Source: Veillonella caviae (GTDB taxonomy: Bacteria > Bacillota > Negativicutes > Veillonellales > Veillonellaceae). From it: 64,000 bases of DNA. Below are positions 1 to 12,010 of the stretch, piece by piece. The notes below the pieces were generated by a model. The model was not told where the DNA came from, made no database searches, and saw only the letters and a list, made by a program, of their open reading frames with translations. Positions within the stretch are counted from its first letter, which is position 1, and each line of letters opens with the position of its first letter. The position numbers and the translations under genes are program-made. The stretch covers positions 137,327 to 201,326 of the forward strand of contig NZ_RQUY01000001.1 of the NCBI RefSeq assembly GCF_003992125.1. Reading direction: 5' to 3'.

Positions 1-2181
1 CTATTAGATGGTTTAAACCGTGAACAAGCACAGGCAGTGCAGCATACAGAGGGGCCTTTACTGATTTTGGCTGGTGCTGGATCTGGTAAAACTAAAGTTC
101 TTACTGTGCGTATTGCTTACTTATTATCACAAGGTGTAAATCCTTATGAAATACTAGCTATTACTTTCACCAATAAAGCTGCTAAAGAGATGAAAAGCCG
201 TGTTGAAAGCTTAGTAGGGGATGTGGCAAATCGAATTTGGCTCAGCACATTTCATAGTTTTTGTGCAAAATTTCTTCGTTTTGAATTAGATAATTTCCTT
301 GGCTATAACAGCAATTTTACGATTTATGATACATCTGATTCTCAAGCCGTTATTAAGGCTGCTTTAAAAGCTTTGAATTTGGATGATAAATACTATCCTG
401 TTGGTGCTATGATCGGTGCTATCTCTGATGCCAAAAATAAGTTGCTCTTTGCTTCAGATTTTAGAAAGCAAGCCAAAGATTTTTATCAACAAAAAGTAGC
501 AGATGTATATGAGTATTACGAACGGGAGCTACGTAAAAATAATGCTCTCGATTTTGATGATTTGTTGTTGGTAGCCGTTAAATTATTGCAAACTAATGCA
601 GCAGTGCTCGATAAATACAGTAAACGATTCCGATATGTTATGATCGACGAGTATCAAGATACAAACCATGCACAATATTTATTGGCTTCCTTGTTGAGCA
701 GTCATTGGAAGAATATCGCCGTCGTAGGTGACGCAGATCAAAGTATTTATGCTTGGCGTGGTGCAGATATTCAAAATATTTTAGATTTTGAAAAGGATTA
801 TCCTAATTGCACATCTATTAAATTAGAACAAAATTATCGCTCTACTAAAATTATATTAGATGCTGCTAATGCAGTCATTGATAATAACGAAGATCGCCCA
901 GAAAAGAATTTGTGGACGGATAAAACAGAAGGGGCTAAAATTCAACATTTTACGGCACAATCGGAACATGAAGAGGCCGCTTTCATAGGCGATATGATTG
1001 TGAAAAAACATGATATTCACGGCATACCTTATGGTGATATGGCTATTTTATACCGTACCAATGCACAATCTCGTGTGCTTGAAGAGGGGCTTATTAAACG
1101 GGCATTACCATATACGATGGTAGGCGGTACTAAATTCTACGATCGTAAGGAGATTAAAGATGTGCTCGCTTATTTACGCGTTCTCTACAATCCTTTTGAT
1201 GATTTAAGCCTGTTGCGTATTATCAATGTGCCTAAACGTAGTATTGGAGCCATTACGGTATCGAAATTACAAGACTATGCTCGGACCAATGGAACGTCCC
1301 TGTTTATGACGTTAACACAATTGCACTTAGTAGATTCTATTAAAGGAAAAACAAAGGAAAAACTAGAAGAATTTGGTATTTTAATCTTTACATTAGTTGC
1401 TGAAATGGATGATAAATCGGTTCTGGATATTTTAGAGGCTATACTTGATAGAACGGGGTACTTAGCACAATTAGAAGAGAGTACAGACCCACAGGATCAA
1501 GCTCGTGCTGAGAATATTGGTGAGCTTTTATCTGTAGCAAAAGACTTCCAAGATACAAATCCTACTGGTACTGTGGAGGATTTCTTGGAACAAGTAGCCC
1601 TCGTTAATGACGTAGATTCTTTTGAGCAGGAAGAATCCAAAGTAACACTTATGACATTACATGCTGCAAAAGGTCTCGAATTTCCTATCGTATTCCTCTG
1701 TGGTTTAGAAGAAGGATTATTCCCTCACAGTCGCACTTTGATGAATCCAGAGGAAATTGAAGAAGAACGACGTTTGGCATATGTAGGTATTACACGGGCA
1801 GAAAAAGAGTTATTTATATCAAATGCTACTACGCGTACTGTATTTGGTCGCACTAGTGCGTATTTACCATCTCGATTTATTGATGAAATTCCAGCGGAAT
1901 TAATCGATGGATTGCGTGCAAAACGTAAAGTTCCAGATGATATTAAACGCCATGTACCTCAACATATGTCCGTTACTAGTCGTCCTGTAACAAAACCGAT
2001 TATTCGAAACGAAGTGATTGCAGACTGGAAAATAGGTGATACAGCGCTTCATAGTAAATGGGGAAATGGTAAAGTGGTAGGTGTAGATGGACAAGGAGCA
2101 GGAATGAAATTAACCATAGAATTTCCGACTCAAGGTGTACGTGTAGTGATGGCTAAATTTGCGCCCGTAAAAAAAGTTTAG
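1..2181 (+). CDS. pcrA: ATP-dependent DNA helicase PcrA/UvrD (5' end outside window)
   Basis: Superfamily 1A 3'-5' DNA helicase that unwinds DNA in nucleotide excision repair and clears proteins from DNA. The reading frame is open from the first base of the window, so the start lies upstream; the Q motif (LNREQ) is at window residues 5-9, so only a few residues are missing. Visible motifs are Walker A (GAGSGKT), the DEYQDT Walker B, the QNYRST motif III/IV region and the VGITRAEKEL motif VI. The last 70 residues (HSKWGNGKVV...EFAPVKK) match the Tudor-like tail that PcrA uses to bind RNA polymerase, which favours PcrA over Rep. It is followed by ligA after 92 bp, the pcrA-ligA order common in Firmicutes. 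Confidence 0.95.
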   Translation, partial: LLDGLNREQAQAVQHTEGPLLILAGAGSGKTKVLTVRIAYLLSQGVNPYEILAITFTNKAAKEMKSRVESLVGDVANRIWLSTFHSFCAKFLRFELDNFLGYNSNFTIYDTSDSQAVIKAALKALNLDDKYYPVGAMIGAISDAKNKLLFASDFRKQAKDFYQQKVADVYEYYERELRKNNALDFDDLLLVAVKLLQTNAAVLDKYSKRFRYVMIDEYQDTNHAQYLLASLLSSHWKNIAVVGDADQSIYAWRGADIQNILDFEKDYPNCTSIKLEQNYRSTKIILDAANAVIDNNEDRPEKNLWTDKTEGAKIQHFTAQSEHEEAAFIGDMIVKKHDIHGIPYGDMAILYRTNAQSRVLEEGLIKRALPYTMVGGTKFYDRKEIKDVLAYLRVLYNPFDDLSLLRIINVPKRSIGAITVSKLQDYARTNGTSLFMTLTQLHLVDSIKGKTKEKLEEFGILIFTLVAEMDDKSVLDILEAILDRTGYLAQLEESTDPQDQARAENIGELLSVAKDFQDTNPTGTVEDFLEQVALVNDVDSFEQEESKVTLMTLHAAKGLEFPIVFLCGLEEGLFPHSRTLMNPEEIEEERRLAYVGITRAEKELFISNATTRTVFGRTSAYLPSRFIDEIPAELIDGLRAKRKVPDDIKRHVPQHMSVTSRPVTKPIIRNEVIADWKIGDTALHSKWGNGKVVGVDGQGAGMKLTIEFPTQGVRVVMAKFAPVKKV

Positions 2182-2270
2182 ACACTTATAGATATGTATT
2201 TGTATTAGTTACATTAAGAATGTAACAACAATTATATCAGTCTCTAATGTTTATTATTACAATAGGGTGA

Positions 2271-4268
<1,998 letters not shown>

Positions 4269-4301
4269 TATAATAAACAGATATAGATTTGTTAAACCAT
4301 G

Positions 4302-4322
4302 AAATTAGAAATGCTAATTTTT
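4302..4322 (+). terminator. weak A/T-rich hairpin after ligA
   Basis: A 7-bp stem (AAATTAG/CTAATTT, 4302-4308 with 4314-4320) is followed by only two more T residues. It could end the pcrA-ligA transcript, but the stem is weak and purely A/T apart from one pair. Confidence 0.3.
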
Positions 4323-4362
4323 ATGGATTATGCTTGATAAGTTTAGTAAATTATACTGATTA

Positions 4363-4391
4363 TTTAAATTAACTTTCATAAATGATATAAT
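4363..4391 (+). promoter_or_regulatory. probable sigma-A promoter of gatCAB
   Basis: A perfect -10 box TATAAT (4386-4391) has a weak -35 candidate TTTAAA (4363-4368) 17 bp upstream. It lies 26 bp before the gatC start, so the leader would be very short. Confidence 0.5.
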
Positions 4392-4417
4392 GGTAAATCA
4401 TGAAAGGATGTGGACCG

Positions 4418-4708
4418 ATGAAAATCAGCCAAGACGAAATAAAAAAAATCGCATTTCTATCTCGATTAGAAGTGAAAGAAAACAATATGGCTAATATAGA
4501 AAAAGAATTATCCGATATTCTTACATATGTAGCAGAATTGAATGAATTAGATTTAGATGGTGTAGAACCAATGGCACATGCTGTACCATTACATAATGTG
4601 TTTAGAGAAGATGAGGAGAAACCATCTCTTGCTCACGATTTAGCATTATCGAATGCACCGGAAGCTGAAGATGGGTATTTCAAAGTGCCTCGCGTTGTAC
4701 AAGAATAG
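4418..4708 (+). CDS. gatC: Asp-tRNA(Asn)/Glu-tRNA(Gln) amidotransferase subunit C
   Basis: Small subunit (96 residues) of the GatCAB amidotransferase, which converts Glu-tRNA(Gln), and in many bacteria Asp-tRNA(Asn), to the correctly amidated form. GatC wraps around GatA and GatB and stabilises them. The sequence has the family pattern: [12 protein letters not shown] near the start and the [18 protein letters not shown] segment. I chose the ATG at 4418, preceded by AAAGGA at 4403-4408; an in-frame ATG at 4400 would overlap that site. First gene of gatC-gatA-gatB. The complete operon implies that the cell charges tRNA(Gln) by the indirect route. Confidence 0.92.
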   Translation: MKISQDEIKKIAFLSRLEVKENNMANIEKELSDILTYVAELNELDLDGVEPMAHAVPLHNVFREDEEKPSLAHDLALSNAPEAEDGYFKVPRVVQE

Positions 4709-4719
4709 GAGGTTTCACA

Positions 4720-6180
4720 GTGGCAACGATTCATGAATTACATACTCAATTAGTGAATAAAAACATTAGCGCTGTGGAATTGACACAAGCGGTAATCGCT
4801 CATAAAGCAAAGGTAGAGCCAATAGTACATGCGTATTTATCTGACTCACATGAAAGTGCATTAGCTACTGCTAAAGCAGTAGATGAAGCTATTGCAAAAG
4901 GGGAAACTATTTCTCCATTAGCCGGCATACCTGGGGCTATCAAAGACAATATTTGTATTAAAGACGAGCCAGCCACTTGTGCTTCTAGAATGCTTGAGCA
5001 TTTCATTCCACCATATAATGCATCTGTTATTGAGCAATTACAAAACCAACATTTTGTTAACCTTGGCAAACTCAATATGGATGAATTCGCTATGGGTGGA
5101 TCTACAGAAAATTCTGCATTGGCAAAAACAGCGAACCCTTGGAATACGGACTGTGTACCAGGTGGTTCCTCTGGCGGTAGTGCAGCAGCTGTATCCAGCG
5201 GTTCTGCTATTTGGGCGCTCGGTTCTGATACCGGCGGTTCCATTCGTCAACCAGCGTCTTTTTGTGGCGTAGTAGGTTTAAAACCGACTTATGGCAATGT
5301 ATCTCGTTACGGTTTGATTGCCTTTGCATCTTCTTTGGACCAAATTGGGCCATTGACGCGTGATGTAACAGATGCGGCTCTCGTATTGAATGCGATTTCC
5401 GGTCATGACCCTAAGGATTCTACATCTATTCCTGGTAATCGTGTAGATTACACTACAGCTCTCGTTAATGATGTAAAAAATCTTAAAATCGGCGTGCCAA
5501 AGGAATTTTTTGGTGATGGCTTAAGTGCAGATGTACGAAAAGCTATGGATGAAGCTATTGAAACGTATAAGAAATTAGGAGCTGAAATTGTTGAGGTTTC
5601 ATTGCCTAATAGTAAATATGCTTTATCTGCGTATTATATTATCGCCTTAGCAGAAGCAAGCTCTAACTTAGCTCGTTATGATGGTGTTAGTTATGGTATG
5701 CGAGTAGCAGCGGATAATTTAGTAGAAATGTCTACTAAAACTCGTACAGAAGGTTTCGGTCCAGAAGTACAACGCCGTATCTTGCTTGGTACATATGTAT
5801 TGAGCTCCGGTTATTATGATGCATACTATTTGAAAGCCCTCAAAGTACGTCGCCTTATTAAGAATGAATTTGATGAAGCATTCTCTAAAGTCGATTTACT
5901 TTTATCTCCTACAGCGCCAAATACAGCCTATAAGTTTGGTGAAAAAGTAAATGATCCATTGGCTATGTACTTGGAAGATATTTGCACAGTACCTGCTAAC
6001 TTGGCGGGTATTCCTGGCATTAGCATTCCAGCTGGTATGTCTAGCAATAACTTGCCAATTGGTCTGCAATTACTCGGTCCTGCTATGGGGGAAGAAACAT
6101 TGCTTCGTGCAGCGTTTACCTTTGAACAAGCTAGACCAGATTGTCAATTAGTAGCACCAACTGGGGAGGTTTCTTTATGA
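4720..6180 (+). CDS. gatA: Asp-tRNA(Asn)/Glu-tRNA(Gln) amidotransferase subunit A
   Basis: Amidase-signature subunit that releases ammonia from glutamine (or asparagine) for transamidation by GatB. The Ser-cisSer-Lys triad is present: Lys75 (AIKDN), Ser150 in GGSSGGSAA and the nucleophile Ser174 in DTGGSIRQP. The 486-residue length is normal. It uses a GTG start at 4720, supported by TAGGAGGT that overlaps the gatC stop. Its stop codon overlaps the gatB start by 4 bp (ATGA), which suggests translational coupling and equimolar subunits. Confidence 0.96.
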   Translation: MATIHELHTQLVNKNISAVELTQAVIAHKAKVEPIVHAYLSDSHESALATAKAVDEAIAKGETISPLAGIPGAIKDNICIKDEPATCASRMLEHFIPPYNASVIEQLQNQHFVNLGKLNMDEFAMGGSTENSALAKTANPWNTDCVPGGSSGGSAAAVSSGSAIWALGSDTGGSIRQPASFCGVVGLKPTYGNVSRYGLIAFASSLDQIGPLTRDVTDAALVLNAISGHDPKDSTSIPGNRVDYTTALVNDVKNLKIGVPKEFFGDGLSADVRKAMDEAIETYKKLGAEIVEVSLPNSKYALSAYYIIALAEASSNLARYDGVSYGMRVAADNLVEMSTKTRTEGFGPEVQRRILLGTYVLSSGYYDAYYLKALKVRRLIKNEFDEAFSKVDLLLSPTAPNTAYKFGEKVNDPLAMYLEDICTVPANLAGIPGISIPAGMSSNNLPIGLQLLGPAMGEETLLRAAFTFEQARPDCQLVAPTGEVSL

Positions 6181-7625
6181 GCAGTAAATACGAAACAGTC
6201 ATTGGTTTAGAGGTTCATACAGAACTTAAAACTAAGACTAAAATTTTCTGTGGTTGTACTACCGAGTTTGGTGGTGACCAAAATACACATGTATGTCCAG
6301 TATGTTTGGGTTTACCTGGTGCTATGCCTGTGCTTAATAAAAAGGTAGTTGAATATGCCATCAAAGTAGGCTTAGCACTTAATTGCGATATTTTGCAATT
6401 TAATAAATTTGATCGTAAAAACTACTATTATCCAGATTTGCCTAAAAACTATCAAACATCTCAATATGATTTGCCAATTTGTTTGAATGGATATTTAGAT
6501 ATTGAAGTTGATGGTCAAACAAAACGCATCGGCATTACTCGTATTCATATGGAAGAAGATGCAGGTAAACTTGTTCATAGTGGTAACACTATTTCAGACT
6601 CCAATTCGTCTAATGTTGATTACAATCGTACAGGTGTTCCATTGCTAGAAATCGTATCTGAACCAGATCTTCGTTCCGGTGCAGAAGCAAAAGCCTATGT
6701 GGAAAAATTACGTTCCATTCTACAATATTTAGAAGTATCTGATGGACGTATGGAGGAAGGTTCTTTGCGATGTGATGCGAATGTATCTGTTCGCCTTCGC
6801 GGTGCTACAGAGTTTGGTACTCGTACAGAAACAAAGAATGTTAACTCCTTAACAGGTATTCAAAAAGCTATCGAGTATGAAGCATTACGTCAAGCACAAC
6901 TCATTGAAGATGGGGGGACGGTATGTCAAGAAACTCGTACATGGGATGATGCGCAAGGTATTACTTTGGCAATGCGGAAAAAAGATTCCGAAGACGATTA
7001 TCGGTATTTCCCAGAGCCAGACTTAGTACCAATCGTGATTACTGAAGAGGAAATTAACGATGCTCGGGCTAATTTACCAGAATTACCAGACGCAAAAATT
7101 GCACGTTTTATATCTGAGTATGGTTTATCTACAGCTGATAGTACTATTTTAACAGCATCTCGTAAAACAGCTGATTATTTGGATGCTGCTGTGAAAGCTG
7201 GCGCCGATGCAAAAACGGTATCTAATTGGATGTTAGGTGACCTTTCTAAGATGATTAATGAAAATGGCTTAACCTTTGGTGAGTCTAAAGTAAGTCCAGA
7301 AAATTTGGCATCTATGATTGCTCTTATCGATAAAGGAACTATTTCTGGCAAAATTGCGAAAAAAGTTATCGTATCTATGTGGGAATCTGGTAAAGATGCT
7401 GACACTATTGTTAAAGAAGAAGGGTTAGTACAAATTACAGATACTGGTGCTATTGAAGAAATAGTGAAACAAGTGATTGCAAATAATCCACAACCAGTAG
7501 CAGACTTTAAAGGTGGCAATGGCAAAGCTATTGGATTCCTTGTAGGTCAAGTCATGAAAGAATCTAAAGGCCGTGCAAATCCAGGTATGGTTAACGAATT
7601 GTTACAAAAATTCTTAAACGACTAA
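6177..7625 (+). CDS. gatB: Asp-tRNA(Asn)/Glu-tRNA(Gln) amidotransferase subunit B
   Basis: Subunit that binds the mischarged tRNA, phosphorylates the carboxylate with ATP and transfers ammonia. The 482-residue product has the GatB signature: [10 protein letters not shown] near the start, the zinc-site cysteines (FCGC and HVCPVC), [15 protein letters not shown] and the [17 protein letters not shown] block. The C-terminal YqeY-like helical domain runs to the end ([23 protein letters not shown]). The ATG at 6177 overlaps the gatA stop and sits 6 bp behind GGGGAGGT. Longer in-frame extensions upstream lie inside gatA and are not needed. Confidence 0.96.
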   Translation: MSSKYETVIGLEVHTELKTKTKIFCGCTTEFGGDQNTHVCPVCLGLPGAMPVLNKKVVEYAIKVGLALNCDILQFNKFDRKNYYYPDLPKNYQTSQYDLPICLNGYLDIEVDGQTKRIGITRIHMEEDAGKLVHSGNTISDSNSSNVDYNRTGVPLLEIVSEPDLRSGAEAKAYVEKLRSILQYLEVSDGRMEEGSLRCDANVSVRLRGATEFGTRTETKNVNSLTGIQKAIEYEALRQAQLIEDGGTVCQETRTWDDAQGITLAMRKKDSEDDYRYFPEPDLVPIVITEEEINDARANLPELPDAKIARFISEYGLSTADSTILTASRKTADYLDAAVKAGADAKTVSNWMLGDLSKMINENGLTFGESKVSPENLASMIALIDKGTISGKIAKKVIVSMWESGKDADTIVKEEGLVQITDTGAIEEIVKQVIANNPQPVADFKGGNGKAIGFLVGQVMKESKGRANPGMVNELLQKFLND

Positions 7626-7652
7626 TGTAATGCTGTTGTTTTTGCTATAATG

Positions 7653-7687
7653 CATAGGCAAATAGATATTCTATCTATTTGCCTATG
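7653..7687 (+). terminator. 15-bp hairpin after gatB
   Basis: A perfect 15-bp stem (7653-7667 with 7673-7687) with a 5-nt loop lies 28 bp after the gatB stop. No clear U-tract follows on the plus strand (ACTATATATT), so it may be a weak terminator or an RNA-stabilising stem. Confidence 0.55.
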
Positions 7688-7783
7688 ACTATATATTATA
7701 TAAAGAATATTTTATTATAGATATTCAGAGTTATGTAACTAAATCAAGTCATAGGTTGCTATTTTGTTCTATAGGAATAGAAT

Positions 7784-8146
7784 ATGGATAATCAAAATTA
7801 CACAAATCAAAATGATAATAGTAAAACGCGTGTTCTCAGTGATGATGAGCGTCGTCAATTTGATGGTATTACCATTGAAGAATCTGCTGGTGATGTAAAG
7901 GTAGACGAAACACCAACCTTTGAGCAAGAGCGGACTCAATATGAGCAAGGGTATGAACAATTTGGAAGCCCACGAGTAAAAGTCATTCACCTAGGCGGAT
8001 CCAGTTGGTTGAGCCGTATTATACTAATCGCCATATTGGCAGCTATTGCAGCAGCAATTATTTTCTTCGGTGGTATTATTGTTACTATTATCGGTGTTGT
8101 TATGCTCGTTGGTGCTATCATCTCCTTCATCTTTGGTCTGTTCTAG
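7784..8146 (+). CDS. small membrane protein of unknown function
   Basis: I do not recognise this 120-residue protein. Residues 1-70 are hydrophilic and acidic, rich in Asn, Gln, Asp and Glu, and probably disordered. A short VKVIHLGGSSW segment follows, then about 47 residues that are almost entirely hydrophobic (RIILIAILAAIAAAIIFFGG onward) and form one or two membrane helices reaching the C-terminus. The tail resembles generic small inner-membrane proteins rather than a catalytic family. The ATG follows TAGGAAT. It stands alone between the gatCAB hairpin and a radical SAM gene. The hydrophilic part is presumably cytoplasmic (inference). Confidence 0.7.
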   Translation: MDNQNYTNQNDNSKTRVLSDDERRQFDGITIEESAGDVKVDETPTFEQERTQYEQGYEQFGSPRVKVIHLGGSSWLSRIILIAILAAIAAAIIFFGGIIVTIIGVVMLVGAIISFIFGLF

Positions 8147-8162
8147 CAATATATGCTATAAT
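8133..8162 (+). promoter_or_regulatory. probable promoter of the B12-binding radical SAM gene
   Basis: TTGGTC (8133-8138) and TATAAT (8157-8162) are separated by 18 bp, with a TG-type extension before the -10. The -35 box lies in the end of the preceding gene. Confidence 0.5.
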
Positions 8163-8213
8163 ATTAATATTGTACTAGACGGTGGCATATCCATTCGATG
8201 ATGATGAGGTAAT

Positions 8214-9956
8214 ATGAACGTAGTTTTATCAACATTAAACTCAAAATTTATACATTCCTCACTAGCTTTGAGATATCTTAAGGCTTATGGTGAGGCCCAT
8301 GGACAGGCATACGATATAGTGGAATACACTATTAATATGCCTGTTTTGCATATTCTTAATGACATTACAGAGCGTACCATCGATGTGTTAGGATTTGCTT
8401 GCTATATTTGGAATATAGAAATGACCCTTCATGTAGTAGATCTTGTGAAAGCTGTACGTCCAGATATTAAAATTGTATTGGGAGGCCCCGAGGTTTCATT
8501 TACAGCTGATGAACTACTAACAGAATGCACTAATGTTGATTACATCGTGCAAGGTGAAGGAGAAGAAGCTTTTTATCATTTAATTAGTGCTCTACAAGCA
8601 GGTAAAGACGGTTTAGAATCTGAAATTTCAGGTATCCGTGGACGCCATAGTAGTGGTGAATTGAAAGGTTCTACTCAGGTGGTAGAAGTTAAAGATTTAT
8701 CTACTATTCCCTTTCCATATACTGAAAAAGATATGGCTGATTTAGAGCATAAAATTATGTACTACGAATCTTCTCGTGGATGTCCATTTTCCTGTCAATA
8801 TTGTTTATCTGGTAATAAAAATACAGTACGATTCTTTCCATTAGAAAGAACGCTAAAAGAGTTACAATGGTTTATGGATCATGGGGTAAAGCAAATTAAA
8901 TTTGTGGATCGTACATTTAACTGTGCTCCTCATCATCATAGACCGTTGATGGAATTTATTCGTGATGCAAAAACGAATACGAATTTCCATTTAGAAATGG
9001 AACCGGAATTGATGACGGAGTGGGAAACTAATTTGTTAAGTACGACCCCAGCAGGACGTATTCAAATTGAAGTAGGCGTACAGAGTACACATAAGAAAAC
9101 TTTAGATGCCATCAATCGCTACAATGATTGGCTATACATTCAACAATCTATTCGTCCTATTATTGAAGCTGGTAATACTCATGTACATATGGACTTAATT
9201 GTAGGATTACCTTATGAAGATTTTGACCGATTTGGACAATCTTTCAATGATTTGTTTAGTTTGCAACCTCATGCACTTCAAATTGGATTTTTAAAACTGT
9301 TAAAGGGATCTGGCGTACGCCGTATGAATGAATACAATTATGTGTATGATCCATTGGCACCTTATGAAGTGTTGAGTACCCATGTGTTGCCTTATGATAA
9401 AATTCGTTTTTTGAAACATTTTGAAGATGTATTTGAGAGATTCTATAATAGTGAACGGTTTAGAACTGTATTCGGTTATATTGGAAAACAATTGATTACT
9501 GGAACTGCAGATGCTTTTTCTTATTTCTGTGATATGACACAGGTCTGGATTAATGAAGGCAATCACAAGGTTAATTTAAAAGAAATCGATCAAATCGAAT
9601 TTTTGTATCGCTATTTTCTATCTAAAGGTGATACAGTGGCAGCAGAATTATTGCAATACGATACATTGGTAAGTTATCGAGGTAAGGTGCGCAGTGAAGC
9701 TGTTGGTTTGCCAAAGCAAACGAAGGAACTCCTTCAAGCAGGGGAAGCCTTCTGGCGTAACGAAGCGGTAGCTAGTGAATATATTCCTAATTACAGGTTT
9801 AAAGAATGGCGTAGAATTCGTCAACAATATGTAGAAATGACCATGAGTCGTCATACAGCAGAATATTTAGAGATTCAGCAAATTCCAGATGGTAATTTTA
9901 CTGTTATTATCGATGTAAATAGAGAGGTCCATCCATTTATACGACCTAATGTATAA
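8214..9956 (+). CDS. B12-binding-domain radical SAM protein (DUF4080 type)
   Basis: A 580-residue radical SAM enzyme. Residues 1-140 form a cobalamin-binding-like Rossmann domain (VLGFACYIWNIE, KIVLGGPEVSF). The radical SAM core begins with the 4Fe-4S motif C-x3-C-x2-C at Cys190, Cys194 and Cys197 (CPFSCQYC) inside SSRGCPFSC. The last 200 residues are the DUF4080-type extension found on this subfamily. Members have been linked to methylation or rearrangement chemistry, but the substrate is unknown and nothing here reveals it. The canonical DxHxxG cobalamin motif is not obvious, so cobalamin binding is uncertain. It appears to be transcribed from its own promoter. Confidence 0.85.
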   Translation: MNVVLSTLNSKFIHSSLALRYLKAYGEAHGQAYDIVEYTINMPVLHILNDITERTIDVLGFACYIWNIEMTLHVVDLVKAVRPDIKIVLGGPEVSFTADELLTECTNVDYIVQGEGEEAFYHLISALQAGKDGLESEISGIRGRHSSGELKGSTQVVEVKDLSTIPFPYTEKDMADLEHKIMYYESSRGCPFSCQYCLSGNKNTVRFFPLERTLKELQWFMDHGVKQIKFVDRTFNCAPHHHRPLMEFIRDAKTNTNFHLEMEPELMTEWETNLLSTTPAGRIQIEVGVQSTHKKTLDAINRYNDWLYIQQSIRPIIEAGNTHVHMDLIVGLPYEDFDRFGQSFNDLFSLQPHALQIGFLKLLKGSGVRRMNEYNYVYDPLAPYEVLSTHVLPYDKIRFLKHFEDVFERFYNSERFRTVFGYIGKQLITGTADAFSYFCDMTQVWINEGNHKVNLKEIDQIEFLYRYFLSKGDTVAAELLQYDTLVSYRGKVRSEAVGLPKQTKELLQAGEAFWRNEAVASEYIPNYRFKEWRRIRQQYVEMTMSRHTAEYLEIQQIPDGNFTVIIDVNREVHPFIRPNV

Positions 9957-10065
9957 GCATTAATCTATATATGAATAGTTTTATGTGCAAATGGAATATT
10001 TTTATTAATATTATTAGAATATCAATAGTTAATACATATATGTAATAGACCTGTAAAGGAGGACT

Positions 10066-11031
10066 ATGACAGATACAACGAGACCTAAGCGTTATCGCAT
10101 GGTATCAAAATATTATAAAGAACATTATGGGGAAAAAGTATATAAATTACCTGTAGCATTGCCGTTAACTTGTCCTAATCGAGATGGTTCTGTTGGCATA
10201 GGGGGCTGTACATTCTGTGGAGAAATCGGTGCTGGTTATGAAAATAGACCGTCTTGGATGACCGTAGCCATGCAGTTAGAAGAAAATATTGCTCATATTG
10301 GGCCAAAATATAAGGCAAAAAAATTTATTCCTTATTATCAAAATTTTAGTAATACTTATTTACCTCCAGTGGATTTCAAATCTTATATGGAGCAAGGTTG
10401 TATTGAATCAGCGGTAGGTATTGCTATCGCTACGCGTCCTGATTGTATTGCAGATGAATATCTCAATATATTACAAGATATTAAAGAACGCTTTCATAAA
10501 GATATTTATATTGAACTAGGCTTACAAACCGTTAACTACCATACATTGGAGAAGATTAATCGCGGTCATGATTTAGCTCAGTTTATCGACGCGGTATTGC
10601 GTATTAAGCGCTACGGATTCAATATAACAACCCATATGATTGTTAATTTACCTTGGGATACAATGGAAGATACTATCGAAGGAGCAAAGATACTTTCATC
10701 ATTAGGCGTGGATCAAGTAAAACTACATGCTCTTTATATTGTAAAAGATACTTTGATGGCAAAATGGTATAAAGAAGGTCAATTTACATTGATTAGTGCC
10801 GAAGAATATGCAGATCGCGTTGTACAGTTTGTGCGCCATTTACATCCAGATATTGTGCTACAACGATTGGTGGGACGGGCACCAGAGGATAATACATTAT
10901 TCACAAATTGGTCCATGGGCTGGTGGCGTGTACAAGATTTGATTGACAATAAATTAGATGAATTAGACGCCCATCAAGGCGATTTATGTGACTATTTAAA
11001 TGGTAAAGCAGTACGTAGATTTATTGATTAG
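10066..11031 (+). CDS. TIGR01212/YhcC-family radical SAM protein
   Basis: A 321-residue radical SAM protein with the unusual cysteine spacing of the YhcC group: Cys36-x11-Cys48-x2-Cys51 (TCPNRDGS...GGCTFCGE). Other family marks are YYQNFSNTY, IATRPDC, ELGLQT and LHALYIVKDT. The function of the family is not established; the fold is related to the elongator Elp3 radical SAM core. The ATG follows a strong AAAGGAGG. The phoH gene begins 9 bp after its stop, so it probably leads the phoH-ybeY-era transcript. Confidence 0.88.
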   Translation: MTDTTRPKRYRMVSKYYKEHYGEKVYKLPVALPLTCPNRDGSVGIGGCTFCGEIGAGYENRPSWMTVAMQLEENIAHIGPKYKAKKFIPYYQNFSNTYLPPVDFKSYMEQGCIESAVGIAIATRPDCIADEYLNILQDIKERFHKDIYIELGLQTVNYHTLEKINRGHDLAQFIDAVLRIKRYGFNITTHMIVNLPWDTMEDTIEGAKILSSLGVDQVKLHALYIVKDTLMAKWYKEGQFTLISAEEYADRVVQFVRHLHPDIVLQRLVGRAPEDNTLFTNWSMGWWRVQDLIDNKLDELDAHQGDLCDYLNGKAVRRFID

Positions 11032-11040
11032 GAGATGCTT

Positions 11041-12009
11041 ATGAGCGAATTAGTATTTACATTTCCTACTTATGACCTAGCACAATCTATATTAGGTCAA
11101 CATAATCGATATTTACAAATGATGTTAGAAGTCATTCCTTGTAACGTGGTAGCCCGCGGTGACACGGTAGTGATTAAAGGTGATGAAGAGCCTGTTAATG
11201 CATTGTATCGTACATTAGAGGAGCTTGTATTTTTATATCGTGAAGGTAGTACTATTTCTGAATCACAAGTTCGTATTGCAGCCAAGCTAGTGTTGCAAGG
11301 TAAAGCCGATGCAGTTCATACTATGTTTGAAGATACATTATCTGTAACGATGCGGGGTAAGAATATTACGCCGAAAACGGAAGGTCAAAAACAATATGTA
11401 GATAGCATCCGAAAAAATACTATAACCTTTGGTATTGGTCCAGCCGGTACAGGGAAAACCTTTTTGGCGGTAGCTTTGGCATCTTTCTATTTAAAAAATC
11501 GAAATGTAGATAAAATCATTCTTACAAGACCTGCTGTAGAGGCGGGAGAACGATTGGGTTTTTTGCCAGGTGAATTACAAGAGAAAGTAGATCCATATTT
11601 GCGTCCTCTTTACGATGCTCTCCATGAAATGTTCGGTATTGAGCAGGTGCAACGATTTATGGAAAAAGGCACTATTGAAGTAGCGCCTTTGGCATATATG
11701 CGGGGCCGTACATTAGAAAATGCTTTTGTTATTCTCGACGAAGCACAAAATACGACAGCCGAGCAAATGAAGATGTTTTTAACTCGTTTAGGCAATAATT
11801 CTAAAATGGTTGTAAACGGAGATAAAACTCAAATCGATTTGCCACCTCGCATCACCTCTGGTTTGGGAGAAGCGGAAAAAGTATTGAAAAACATTCATGG
11901 CATTAATATGGTATATTTTACAGACCAAGACGTAGTGCGCCATGATTTAGTCGGTCGCATTGTGAAGGCTTATGATGCGTATCATGAACAAAGAGCGAAA
12001 GAAGTGTAA
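11041..12009 (+). CDS. phoH: PhoH family ATPase
   Basis: PhoH-like P-loop ATPase (322 residues), a family linked to RNA metabolism and often encoded next to ybeY, as here. The N-terminal 115 residues contain a KH-like RNA-binding region (residue stretch with GDTVVIKGDEE). The ATPase follows with Walker A (GPAGTGKTFLA), TRPAVEAGE, the Walker B (VILDEAQN) and GDKTQIDLP. I chose the ATG at 11041: the AGGAG at 11031-11035 sits 5 bp before it, whereas the in-frame ATG at 11035 overlaps that site. Confidence 0.93.
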   Translation: MSELVFTFPTYDLAQSILGQHNRYLQMMLEVIPCNVVARGDTVVIKGDEEPVNALYRTLEELVFLYREGSTISESQVRIAAKLVLQGKADAVHTMFEDTLSVTMRGKNITPKTEGQKQYVDSIRKNTITFGIGPAGTGKTFLAVALASFYLKNRNVDKIILTRPAVEAGERLGFLPGELQEKVDPYLRPLYDALHEMFGIEQVQRFMEKGTIEVAPLAYMRGRTLENAFVILDEAQNTTAEQMKMFLTRLGNNSKMVVNGDKTQIDLPPRITSGLGEAEKVLKNIHGINMVYFTDQDVVRHDLVGRIVKAYDAYHEQRAKEV

Positions 12010-12010
12010 T

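Noticed and set aside
4800-5243. 147-codon frame on the minus strand inside gatA
   Set aside because: It is a shadow of gatA codon use, with no ribosome site or recognisable domain.
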